A DNA stretch of 64,000 nt, from contig CALSCQ010000489.1 of NCBI GenBank assembly GCA_943704525.1, forward strand, positions 1 through 64,000, in the 5' to 3' direction. Each line of letters begins with the position of its first letter. Positions within the stretch are counted from its first letter, which is position 1. The DNA comes from Pigoraptor vietnamica (lineage: Eukaryota > Opisthokonta > Filasterea). A program made the translations under genes and the position numbers. Below are positions 19,682-31,328 of this stretch, piece after piece. The notes under the pieces were generated by a model, which searched no databases, had not been told where the DNA came from, and was given only the letters and a program-made list of their open reading frames with translations.

Positions 19682-20297
19682 TCATGTCTTCTCGATTATC
19701 CACGCCTTGAGTGCTTGCGCCCACTTGTTGTTGTCGCTCTTTCGGGACATCTTCTGGAAGTTGATGTAGACGTAAATTGTCTCCGTCGCATCCTCCTCCT
19801 TCTCTCCTCCTGTGCCGGTGGTCGTGCGTGCCTTCGCACCGCTGCCGTGCAAGCGGGCAAAGACAATCTTCAATGGGTAACCACCGAGCCCTAGTCCACG
19901 GTCCTCGCGGCGACGGAAGGTACCATCGAACCCCTCAAACACCTCGCGAACGTCCGTCCTGCTTATCTCGAATGAAACATGCCGAGATGCGTCGTCTTTG
20001 TGTCGTCCATCGAAGGCGAGGGTCTTCTCATCGAGCCGAATCGTGCCTGTTGCGACGTGACGTCAACAGCCAGTCACTAAGCCGTCCCCAAGGTGTCACA
20101 GTAACGGTGCTCTATAGCAAAACGCGCAACCATAATGACTCATCGGGCTATTGTGCGGTACCTTCGTAATGATGGAGTGGTAGACAGAAACTTGTGTGCG
20201 CGACGAGCCAATCGTTGAAAGTGCGCGAGCGGACGTCCGCCGCGGTGCTCCAGATTACGAAACCCTCCATGGGGAGGGCCAATGGTTGCTCTGCCAT
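19682..20297 (-). CDS. Small unknown protein, possibly PH-like
   Basis: Two exons (20297-20162 and 20046-19682) with GT-AG borders join in frame to 166 residues. The pattern suggests alternating strands (FVIWST, TIRLDEKTLAFDG, HVSFEISRTDVREVFEGF, YPLKIVFARL, ETIYVYINFQ) ending in an amphipathic helix with KWAQALKAW. That layout resembles a PH-superfamily fold, whose last element is a helix with a conserved Trp. This is structural inference and I do not recognise the family. No signal peptide or membrane segment is seen. The gene is divergent from the ICE2-like membrane protein, with about 280 bp between starts. Confidence 0.62.
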
Positions 20298-20579
20298 AGT
20301 AATAGCTACACGTGCAAGGGTCCTCCCACAGTACGAATAAAAAGAAATACAACGTACGAAGAAGTCACTCACTCTATCGTCGTTTTTGGCATCAGTCTGG
20401 ACATTAAAGTTCGACCAATCAAATCGCTCAAAAGATCTTTTGGACATATCACGTGCATTCACGTGCACTGAATTTAGGCGCGTAACATCGGTAACACTCC
20501 TTTTCAAACGGTCGGTGAAACAAAGTGGTTCCGTCTGATTTCGTTTCTCGACATCTCTTACGACCGTGCTGACGTGAAG

Positions 20580-22287
20580 ATGCTGCTCATGCTGGCAGTC
20601 TCTCGAGTGCTTGCAGTGGCGCTGTGCGTCGTCTGGATACCAGCGGCAGCCCTTTTCGCGGGGCGCGAGGCTGCGTGCGCGCTCTCGGCGGCGCTCGTGC
20701 TGCATCAACTGCTCGTGGCTGCCGTGTCGCTTGCTTCTCCATTGCTGGTGCGTATCTATGGGCGGAAGATACAATATGCATCTCATTTTGTGTACATGCA
20801 CATGAATTGCGGACATTTCGGCCCACTCTAAACAACCGTGGTCTCAACTCCTATTCTTTGGCACAGGCTTCGATAGTGCGGTGGCCCTCGTTGGCTGCAC
20901 TGCTCTTTATTCGCGGGTCCTTTTCGGCCGCTGCGTCGACTGTCTTTGCGTGGACTATTACAGTGTGTGGGCCCGTTTTTGCGGCTGTCGAGGCTTACAA
21001 TGTGAGTTGCGCAAACAAGCACGTGCAAGTTCGTGTGCTTTGTGCCATGTGATCGCACTCGCAAAATTGTGTCGGACGGGACGCAGCAGCCAAAGCCTGA
21101 TTCGTACCGCGTGTTCGGCGAGCGAAAGTTGTGTACTGAAGCTTATCTAATGTGTTGTGCAGGTGGGGTTGTTGGCTTTCCAAGCCTCCCGTGCGATGAC
21201 GAGTTCCATCCACGAACGCCCAACAGCCACGAAGGTGTGCGCGACTGCGGCAAACTCTCTCGAAAGCTCTTTTGTGTATGTGTATGTGTGCGTGCGCGCG
21301 TGCGTGTATGAGTGTGAGTGTGAGTGTTTGCATGCGTGTGCATGTGCATGTGCAAGTGTGTGTGTGTTGCGCTGTGCAAAGTGGAAGTGTGTGCTTCGCG
21401 CTGTGTTCAACTCACAGGACTACGCAGGCAGCGGTACTCAGTGTGGCGCTGGCGGGCTATTCGCTTGCCATCTGGTTCTTCTACGGCGTGTTTATCCACG
21501 ACGACCTCTCTATTTACGCGGCAAGGTGCGTTTTGCTGTTGTGCTGCCCACATTCATTATGCTCAAACGTTGAAGATGGAATGAGGCGTGCTTAAGTGTG
21601 TTCGTTCCCCACTAGCTTTGCCTCCATCGCGGGCACGCTCACCGTCGTCTTGTTTTTCGTAAGCCTTGTAAAGGAAGAGGGTAAGTGCACGCGTGTGCGT
21701 GTCTGTCTGCTTGTCTTCTTGTCTGCTTGTCTGTTTGTCTGCTTGTCTGCGTGGATGTGAAGACAATCGACTCGATTTTCTTTTCTCCACATTGTACCTT
21801 TTCTCTCAATTTATTTTCTTTCACCACGTTGCAGGCGTCATAACTGACATGGCGTTCATTGCCGTGTACCTCGGTCACATTGCGCGCCTTCTCCTTCTCA
21901 AGCCGAATGTGCTGCCACCAAAGTCCCTCGGCTCTTCGTGAGTGCAACGGCCATTCGCTCTGACTATGAGGCGTTTGGGTGTCCTTCGAACGATTTGCAA
22001 CAGCTCAATTCATTACAGTTATGATTTAAGCTGACCCGGCATCGTATTTTCAACCCCAAACTTTACCTTAGGTCGGGCATTTCGAGTGCCATGTCCGTGT
22101 TGAGCGTCGTGAGGGAGAAGGGGCTGGGCCGTGCAATTGCTGCCGGGATCTCGCCGAAAGCAGGGGCCGACAGCGCGGCTGCGTTTGGATTGCGCGTTCT
22201 CTCGACGCTGTGGTTTGGACGACTCATTTCTTCTTGGTTTGCCAAGGAGGTAAATGGAACCCAACGTGCATTGTACGGCGAAGCGGT

Positions 22288-22362
<75 letters not shown>

Positions 22363-22678
22363 TCGCGTAGCAACTTGCCATTGTGCGTACTCGAATGGTC
22401 TTTCCAGTCTCTGAAGCGCCGAGCTCCGCACTTCGCGCACACAGGAAGGTGGATCGGGGTCAGGGGCACTGAATGGGGCGCTTCTGACGTCGCTTGGCAT
22501 TGTGTCATACACGCACGCCATTTTGCTCCACCTGTCCAAAGTGACGGTGGGCTTTCCCGCCCTCAGCCTGGGACCGGCTTCTCTGAACGTGCCGATCATG
22601 CAGCTCTGCGTGTGCATGGGGACGTATTTGCGGCTACTGCTCGTCAACGACGAGGACGAAAACTTGAAGACGGAGTAA
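20580..22678 (+). CDS. Multi-pass membrane protein, ICE2-like
   Basis: About eight exons. The first starts MLLMLAVSRVLAVALCVVW; later ones are near 20866-20999, 21164-21260, 21415-21524, 21615-21680, 21836-21939, 22072-22250 and 22443-22678. Most encode hydrophobic segments, giving roughly seven to nine membrane helices. The N-terminal pattern (hydrophobic helix, then GREAACALSAAL) and the later VFAAVEAYNVGLLAFQASRA resemble fungal ICE2, an ER membrane protein that shapes cortical ER and supports lipid metabolism. The match is by remembered pattern and modest. Several internal exon borders, especially 21164-21260, are uncertain. The C-terminus is short, acidic and cytosol-like (NDEDENLKTE). 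A CA repeat occupies the last intron. Confidence 0.5.
22289..22358. repeat. (CA)n microsatellite in last intron of the ICE2-like gene
   Basis: About 70 nt of almost pure CA interrupted once by TA. Confidence 0.95.
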
Positions 22679-22956
22679 AGACGTGGCTGAGCCATAGCAG
22701 TCGGGCAGCGTGTGGTGAGCTGGCGCGACGACTGTCCGGACATTTGTTGGCTCAATGCGCAAGCCGAGACACCGGCACGCAAATGAAAGCGAACTGAAGA
22801 GTTGGGGGGAGAAAAGCAACGCACGCGCACATGCGCGCACCGTCCTCTATCCTCGAGCGCACTCCCATGCCATGAGGCGCAATGTGGAACTCGAACGGCC
22901 CTTTTGCGCAAGTGGATGACATCCACCGCATCCGATGACGGCCGTGTGACACTATA

Positions 22957-25900
22957 ATGGCGCGCTCAAGGCGACGACGTCCGCTCGCGACCATTTCGCG
23001 CGTGCTGCTTGTGCTGTGGCTCTTTCTCACAGTGAGTGCCTGCGTCGACGCATTGGAAGCGCCTGCGGAGTCGTTTGCGAACGTGCTCGCGCGAGTGTCG
23101 GCGTCGCTGTCGAGGGGCGATCGAGAAGTCAACACGTCGCTCGATGCACGCACGTACGTGTGGGATTTCAACGCAACCCAGCTGCCATCGTTGTCGATTA
23201 CGCACAGTGAAGGCGCTGTCTTGTCCGCGGGCGATGGATTGGAGTCGGTATCGGTATTGTGCGTGAACGGGAACTCGACGGGCGCAGATTCCTCTCTGTC
23301 ACCCTCGATCAGCGTGACCGCCGGCGGCTTCTTGCGACTTCATGGCCTCACTTTTGTGGGATGCGCAAGCAGAGCCTCCGCGTTGATATTTGTTGGTGCC
23401 GGCGGTCGACTCGAGGCGGACGCGTTGGGAGTGTCGGGAGACGACTGCGACGCATTGCTCATCGTGGACGTTGTCGGCGACCTTGTGCTGCGCAACGCTT
23501 CCCTCACGTGCACGCCGAAAGCGCGCTCTTCGCTACGCGACACACCGGCAGTCGTCCTACGCGCCTATGGGAACGCTACCTTGTCCATTGTCGGCTCTTC
23601 CTTCTCCGAGATTTCTCTTGTGGAGGCGACGGACTCTGCGACCTGCGCAATTTCAAACTCGACGTTCGCGAACTGCTCGTCGTCGTCCGCGCGGTGCATG
23701 CACGCACGAGGTCATGCGCGTATTTCCGCTGACGGCGTCCGTGCGTCGGTCGTAGATGTTCCGTTTGGCATTGTGGAAGACTTCGCTGCCTTCGTAATGT
23801 CGGGAGCCAGCGTTCTCCGCGCGGACCGCTCCGTGCCGGCTGCGCTCGTCGCTTCCGGCAGTGGGCAGCTCAACGCCAGCGACTTTTCACTCTACCTCGA
23901 CAATGGTGAGGGTATTCTTGCTACCGACAGCGCGGTCGTGCGTGCAGCGCGCGGGTCTGTGGAGGCTCTCTCAGGCCGGACGATGAGTCGGGCGATGTCC
24001 TTTAACGACGCCTCAGACGCCTCGATGGAGGACGTCGTATTTTCCGGCGCCATTACGGAACTGGACGGTGGAATGTTGAGCGTCACGTCAAGCGCGCGTC
24101 TCACTGCCACGCGCCTCGTCTTCGACGGTGTCCTCGCTCAAGGCATGGGCGGGTGCGTCGCTGTCGCTGGCTCTTCAGTTGCACGGCTGTACGACATGAG
24201 CGTGCGGGGAGTGTCGGGTCGCTTGGAGGGCGGCTGTTTGTACGCAAGTGACAGCGCGTTGGTCGACGTGATGGGCGGTTCGATTGAGGGCGTTTCGACG
24301 AGCAAGAATGGCGGGGTGCTCAGTGCGCGCGCTAACAGCCGGGTCACGCTTGCGCATGTGAACTTCAGCGACTGCACTGCCGCCGGAGAAGGGGGCGTTG
24401 TGTATGCTGCAGACGCTTCCACCGTCTCGCTCACTAATTGCGTGCTTCGGCGAGCCAATGCGACGGACGGCGGCGCATTTTCACTCTCTCGCGAGGCTGT
24501 TGTGTCGGTCGAACAGAGTGTCGTCGGGGAGACGCGAGCGTTTGGCAGCGGCGGCTTTGCACTTGTTATGGACAGCGCGCGCCTCACTGTTAATGCGTCA
24601 TCACTCAACGACTGCGCTGCTTCGCGCCAAGGTGGCGTCGTGGCTGTCGTTGGAAATGGGAACGTCGTCTTTGACGGCGCTGCTATTGCGAATGCGCGCG
24701 CGGGCGAACGGGGTGGCGCATTCTCTGCGTCGGATTCTTCCTCGCTGCGCTTGCTAGCGTGCAATGTCACGGAATCAGCGGCCCATTCTGACGGCGGATT
24801 TGTTTACGCGAACGGAGCGGTCGTCTCGGTGTTGGGCGGGCAAATTGACGACGTCGTGTCAGAGGAAGGAAATGGTGGCTTTGTGTTTGCTGGAAGTGCC
24901 GCGAAAGTGTTTCTGCGCGGAGTGAGCGTCGTAGGCGCCCGCGCGAGCGGAAAGTCCGGCGGTGCATTCTTCCTGACGGAATTTGCGTCTGTTAACGTCA
25001 CAGCGAGCAGCTTCTCGTCGCTACGGTGCCGAGTGTCGGGGTGTGTGGCTGTCGTGCTAGCGTCCGCATCGCTTCATATGGACAATGTTGTCGTCGACGG
25101 AGCGTTCAGTGGAGGTGGCGCTGCAGGCGTGCTTGCACGAGGTGCACACGCTGTGGTTGCGATGAACCACACGCGCATGCGCTCTGTCCGCAGGGAGGGC
25201 CGCTCGGGTATCGGGGACGGGTGGCTGTCCGGACTCGATGAGGCGTTTGTTCTGGGCGCTGGCGTGAGCTGCTCCAACTGTACCGAGGCGGCGTACGTTC
25301 CTCATGCGTTCGATTTCGCGTCGGACGTGACGTCACTCGTCAATGTCTCGCGCGTCGTTGTGACGGAGAGGGTGCCATTCAGCGACCTGCTTGCCCGCGC
25401 GGCGACTGGCGAAGCTATAGCGCTTTCGCAGCCGCTCACTGTCGTAGGTGCGGAGGAGGATGCCGAGACGACGCTTGCGCTTGCGTCCGTGCAGTTCGAG
25501 CGCGGGTCGCTGTCGTTCGCCGCAGACGCCATCCTTTCCTCCTGCACCCTCTCCGACATGCGCTCGGTCACTGTGCGCGACGGGGGACGCGCCGCTTTCC
25601 ACCGTTGCGATTTTGCGCGCACGCCCGTCACAGTGTCCGGCTTCGCGCATTTCGTGGACGTCACTTTTGACTCCTCCTCGCAGCTCACCGCGGACACTTA
25701 CGCGACTCTTCTCTGCGAACGCTGCGCGTTTGGGGCTTCGCGAGTTCATCGAGATATCAAACGCGCGGCGGCTGTGGGTACCGTTCCCTTCATCGTTCTG
25801 TCTCAAGGCGCGTATGCGACGTTCCGCGACGCCGTGGTAGGCCCTGCGCTCTCTTCAGTGGCACTAGTCGAGAATTCGGCCGTGCTCGACGTCGACGGTG

Positions 25901-28900
25901 CGACGGCGACGGACGTGTCATCGTCAGGAAACGGCGGGTTGGTTTCCGCCGCCTCTTCCGGCGCGACCAACCTGCCGCGAGTAGCGCTGAAGGATGTCGT
26001 TATCGCGAATGCGAATGCGCAGAACGGCGGCGTACTCGCGCTCGCCGGCCACGGGCGGGCGACCGTCACCAACTGCCACATTTTCTCAGCCTCTGCGTCC
26101 GTTTCCGGTGCGGTGTTCTGCTTGTGGGACGCTGCGTCGCTGGCGGTCGACACGCTCACGTTGCAACGAGCCGACAGCCGGCTTGGCGGCGGTCTCATTG
26201 CTGCAAACGGCGCTGTGTTCGCGACACTCGCCAACGTGACGGTAGGAAGCGTGACTTCAGCGACAAATGGGGGTCTTGTGTCGATGGCTGTCGGTCCCGA
26301 CGGCGTGGCGTCGCCAGTGTTGGATGCAACGTCTCTGCACGTGCAGCGATGCGAGGCGAACGCGACGGGCGGGTGCTTCTATTCCACCGGCGGTTCGCTC
26401 GCCGTGCGCGACAGCACGTTTTCGTCGGGGTATGCGCTGGTGGCCGGCGGCATGATCAACACGGGGGGACAGACATCGACGGCGGCTTGGTTTTCGCGGT
26501 GTGCCTTTGACGATTTTGAAAGCGGCTTTATGGGGGGTCTTGTTGCGACCAACGATAACTCGACGATCGCCCTGGTGTCATGCAACGCCACACGCCTTCG
26601 CAGCGTCGTCTACGGCGGCACTGTGTTCATGAGCGGCGGGGCTGTCTCTTTCGCGGACGCGCGCGTTTCCGACACGCACGTGTCGAGGGGAATTGGAGGG
26701 GGGCTTTTCGTGATTGCCGGGGTGGTCGAAGCCACCAACACCGTGTTTTCGGATGCCGTTGCGGACCTCGGCAGCGGATTTGCGAGCATCCAGGCATTTA
26801 GCTACGCGTCGTTCACGAATGTCAGCGTGCACAATGTGACCACGAACAGCGTCGGCGCGGGTGCGATTGGCGTGGGCGGTGCGGCGGAAATCACAGCGAA
26901 CGGACTGTTCATCACGCAGGTGTCTGCAGAGGGGGACGGTGGTGCCTTCGCTTTTCAAGGTGGCGCGCAAGGCACGCTTTCGAACTTGCGTGTCTCGCGC
27001 TCGACAGCCCGTCTCGGCGCTGGGGGCGCCCTTTTTGTGTCGGGCAGGTGCTCTTTGCACGTGAGCGATTCGAACTTTGAAAATGTGACGGCTGACGACG
27101 GCGGCGCTGTGTGGGTCGAAGGACAGGTTGTGGCTACCTTTCGGCGTACAAGCATTACGCTCGCAAGGGCCGACAAGGGACATGGCGGTGCATTCGGGTG
27201 CGTTGGGCGCGCGACGGCCACGCTGGAGGACGTCAATGTCCTGAACGGAACTGCACTCGCGCGTGGGGGCGTTTTATACGTCGCCGACGTCGCGCATGCG
27301 ACCGTTAGTGGACTTGAGGCACGTGCACCCCACGCGGCGGAGGGCGGTGCAGTGTTCGTCGGAGGCGATGGTGCAGACGCAACTCTCGTGAACGCGCGCA
27401 TATATGGCTCGCAGGCGGACGGAAATGGCGGGTGCATTGCGGTTGTGTCGGCCACTGTGAATGTCACGGGCGGTTTGTACAGCGGATGTCGGTCGGGCCT
27501 TGTGGGCCGCACGGATGGACGGGGCGACTTTATGTACGCCGACACGCGCGCAGTCGTGCGTGCTGTTAGGAACACTCGCGTCGAAGCATCGCCGCTCTCG
27601 AACGGGCCCATCGTGTTCTCTGTGGACGGCCTCAACACGTCCACGTTTGCCTTTGGCGGAGTGGTTGGCACGACGGGTGCGGTCGTTGCGTCGCCGCCGT
27701 CGTTTCTTCGCGTGATGGTCATGGACACGGCAATTTCCCTGGCATCGCTTGACGTGAGCGTGCAGCCGGGTGAGACTCTTCCTTCCTTCTCTCTCATCGT
27801 ATACGATGCATATGGCCAGCTTGCGCTCGTGCCACCGTCACGGCCACTCGCCCTTCGTCTTGCTCTTGGAGCGCCGAACAACGGTTGCGAAATCGCCGGC
27901 GACCTTTCGCGAACGTTTCTCGTCGGCTCCAGTGTTGCGTTTACGGGCGTTCGCGTCAGTAGCAGTTCTGTCCCACTCGCATGCCGCGTCATCTTCGGGC
28001 CCGACAATAGGCTGTACGACGACTCGCAGAGCCTATTCGACTCTGCCTCTCTCACCGTGCTTGTGAGCAAGTGTCCCGTGGGCACGACGCTGACGCGCGA
28101 CGCGGTGAAGGGCGTGCATGGGTGCGCGGGCGCGGCGACAACCGGCGGCTCGTCGAACGCGGACACGATCGCGGCGGTGGTTGTCCCCGTGGTGGTTGTC
28201 AGCATTGCGGTGTGCGTGGCCGCGCTCTTCGTCATGCGACGAAACCGCGCAAAGTGGAACAGGAAACAGATCGAGGACTTTGAGAGGCACGTGCACAAAG
28301 CGATGCCGGGCGTGCTGTCCCTCGACGTACCACGTGACGCGATTGAGCTGGGCGCCGAGGTGGGAGAGGGCGCGTTCGGCCAGGTCTACAGGGCACAGGT
28401 GTGTATGGCGCGCGGAATTTGTTGGGACTTCATTTTGCACATTGCCGACGACAACTCTCTTCGACTGCAGGTGACGCTGGAAAACCGCATTCGCGAGTGC
28501 GCGGCCAAGGCACTCAAGGCGAACGCATCTGCTGAAGAGAGAATCGAGTTTTTCTCCGAGGCGGAGGTGCGTGCGTGCGCGCGCGCGCGCGCGTGTGTGT
28601 GTGGTGTGTGTGCTCCGTATTTATGCTGTATAACTCGGCCATCTATGCTCTCGTAGTACGGCAAGCAATGGCACTAGCACCTTTCCGGTAATACTGACTC
28701 TGTCCCTCCATTTCAAACATTGGCGCTTTTTTTTCGCAGCGCATGCTGCCTCTGAAGCACCCCAACGTCATTCGAATTGTGGGAATATCCATGGCAGACG
28801 AGCCAATGCTGTACGTCTCGCAGCGCTCATGAGTTGACTCCGGCGTTGTTTAATTTTGTCGAAGTGGGGGGATCTAAGCCCTCGCTGCACTGTGGGAGAT

Positions 28901-29634
28901 TTCGGCGATAATGTGGCAGTTCTGCGAAGAGAGGTGCGTTTTGGTTCTCATCAACACTGATTGCTGATTGAGTGCGCCTGAACCACCGCAGCATTCTCCT
29001 CGAATTCGCATCGCACGGGTCGCTCCGCTCGTTCCTCGTGAAGCGGCAGAGCGCTGCGGCGACCAAGGCACGCGACTACGACGTCGTGTTTGCCCGCTTC
29101 TCTCGCGAGATTGCGGAGGGCATGGCCTACCTTGCCTCGTGCGGCATCGTGCACAAGGACCTCGCTGCGCGCAACGTGCTCGTGTGCGTCAGCGCCAAGG
29201 GAGACGCGTGCTGCAAGGTGCGGCTGCGGTAGAGACATGCACTGATAGCGGCTTTTGCGTTTCTTGAAGGAGGGGATTGGGGGTGGGTGTCGGGGCAGAC
29301 AGGTGCGATTGGGCGCTTCTACTGGAAGGGCTCGAATGATTATCTCAAATTGGCGGTGCTCTTGAACTGCAGAGGGGCTTGTCGTTGACCACTTTGCGTG
29401 CGTGACGTTGTGCTCTGTGTGCTTGATGTGCGCTGAAGTCCATTTCGTGACGTCAGGTGTCGGACTTTGGGCTGTCGCGGGAGCTTGGATCGAAGGGGTA
29501 CTATCGCAAGTCAAAACGCGGTAAGAAAATTGCACCGTCTTCTTCGTTAAGTGCGTGTGAGTTCAACTTACGCAGTGCGCACGCAACGCCTGCACTGCTT
29601 CACTGGTCGCTTGCGGGACGACTGTCCTTGCACT

Positions 29635-29718
<84 letters not shown>

Positions 29719-31130
29719 CGAGGAACTGTTCTTGTACTATTCCCTGCCCATGGTGACATTGCCCACAATCCCTTGTGACGTGTTAGCCTCAAACTGCCTC
29801 CGTTCGTGGTGATCCTCCCCCATCACTGCATGCACCGCTCACGTGACGCATTGGCGCAGGCCAAGTGCCCATCAAGTGGACTGCGCCAGAGAGCCTAATT
29901 CGCATGGTGTGGACGGAAAAGTCAGGTGGGTCAGCGACGTACTCAGTGACGCGCTGCCGTTGTGACGCGGGTGTGATCGCTTGTGTCAGCATTCGCGCTG
30001 AAAAGTAGGGTCGTGGACACTGGCGCCTGTAGCAATAGTGTTGGGGGAATGCACTATGCACGCGTGCTGCTGCGTGCGCAAGCGACTGCTGCCACCCATG
30101 CAGTGGTCAGGATCGGATGCGAGTTTGCATTCATTGGTGGCCTCCCACTCCGTCGACGTCTGCCACTAACTCACGCTGCTTTGCGCCCTTCTCAGACTGC
30201 TGGAGCTTCGGCGTGGTCATGTGGGAGATCTGGACATTTGGGCAGGTGACCTTTGCATCGGATGCTGACTCGCCGTCGCTGTCAATGGCAGTCTGTCTGC
30301 TTCTTCTTGCGGCTTACCAACACTATGACACGCACACGCGCAACTGGAACGCCTCCTCTCCCCCTCCTCCCCCCCCCTTTTCCTCACCCTATGCTTCTTT
30401 TCTCTCCCAACAGGCGCCGTACCCGAGCGTCCCCAACACAGAAGTCGTCCGCTACATCTGTTCTGGCAAGCGCCTCGAGGTGCCCGTTGGCTGCCCCACT
30501 TCCGTCGGGGCGCTCATGCACGCGTGCTGGTACTCGGATCCGAACGAGCGCCCGTCTTTTGCGTCGATTGTGGTGTCGTTGCAGAGCATCATGGAGGAGC
30601 TCACGGCGAGAGATGCGCCTGTGGGAGCAACAAATGCGTCGGAAGAGTTTGTTGATGACGACGTCTGCGGGGTTTCGGACCGGGTTGTCGCTTCCGCACC
30701 GTACGACAATCCACAGCCGCAAGCGAGCAGTGAAATTTCATTGCCGAGGGACGTGCGCATGGCGGGTGCGGGAACTGGAACGGGCGAGACGTTCTCCGAC
30801 GGCAGCACGCGTTACGTCGACCCGACGCCGAGCCCTCGTTCGAGCCTCGCCGCGAATTTTTCTGGCGGGAGCGAGTGGCGGCCGCGCGTTTATTCGCAGA
30901 GCACTGGTGGGCAATTTGGGGTGGGCCGAACACGCGAGATTGTGGCCGGAGACATGACGTCCCCGTCGAAATCGAGGCGGACGACGTACATTTCTCTGGT
31001 GAATTCCGGGTTTGTTCCCGGCGCGCGAGGGCGGGCGGAAAGCGCCGCGGGAGAAAGCGTGGAACTCGGCACGCTCTCGCTTGACATGCCGTGCGAGTCA
31101 TCCGACGGTGTGCCGCACACGTTCGTGTGA
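22957..31130 (+). CDS. Receptor tyrosine kinase with Pmp-like beta-helix ectodomain
   Basis: Eight exons (22957-28398, 28471-28566, 28740-28810, 28992-29217, 29457-29520, 29860-29925, 30196-30245, 30414-31130) join in frame to 2243 residues. Residues 1-31 are a signal peptide. From ~370 to ~1500 there are about 30 units of ~25-40 residues centred on GG[AVFLC]hxA/S (for example GGVVYAADA, GGAFSASDS, GGALFVSGR) with frequent N-glycosylation sites, as in chlamydial Pmp right-handed beta-helices. A membrane helix spans ~1738-1763 (AAVVVPVVVVSIAVCVAALF), followed by basic residues. The kinase domain has GEGAFGQV, AAKALKA, HKDLAARNVLV, VSDFG, GYYRKSKRGQVPIKWTAPESL and CWSFGVVMWE, which make it a genuine tyrosine kinase. 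The tail carries Tyr motifs and ends HTFV, a class I PDZ-ligand pattern. It probably senses an extracellular or surface ligand, which is unknown. Poly-T lies in the fifth intron. Confidence 0.9.
29637..29714 (+). repeat. Poly-T run of 78 nt in receptor kinase intron
   Basis: An uninterrupted T78 on the coding strand inside intron 29521-29859. It lies too far upstream to be the ordinary polypyrimidine tract of the next acceptor. It could be the poly-A end of an antisense insertion, but no flanking element is recognisable. Confidence 0.95.
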
Positions 31131-31328
31131 ACAACGCGCGCACTTGTGCTCAATCGATTGGCATTTCCAGTGCAACAGTGATGTTGCAGTGTGAATGTGT
31201 ACCTTGCATGCCCCTTTGGGCGCTACATGAAAAGTGAGATTGCCTTTCGGTCAATAGAGTATTTACACTGCGCAATCGATGGCAACATTCGCACGCGCAC
31301 GCACACATCCCACACGCACAAACGCGCT
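31131..31328. other. Short 3' spacer between convergent genes
   Basis: About 200 bp separate the receptor kinase stop and the stop of the minus-strand unknown gene. No feature beyond a short CA-rich patch at 31290-31320. Confidence 0.5.

Noticed and set aside
23000-27500. Receptor ectodomain considered as an integrated bacterial autotransporter
   Set aside because: No autotransporter barrel is present. The frame runs on into a eukaryotic membrane helix and spliced tyrosine kinase exons, so it is one host gene.
26955-28298. 447-residue minus-strand frame within the receptor kinase
   Set aside because: It is antisense to the repeat-rich ectodomain, Ser/Thr/Pro-biased as expected from GC-rich reverse reading, and without recognisable domains.
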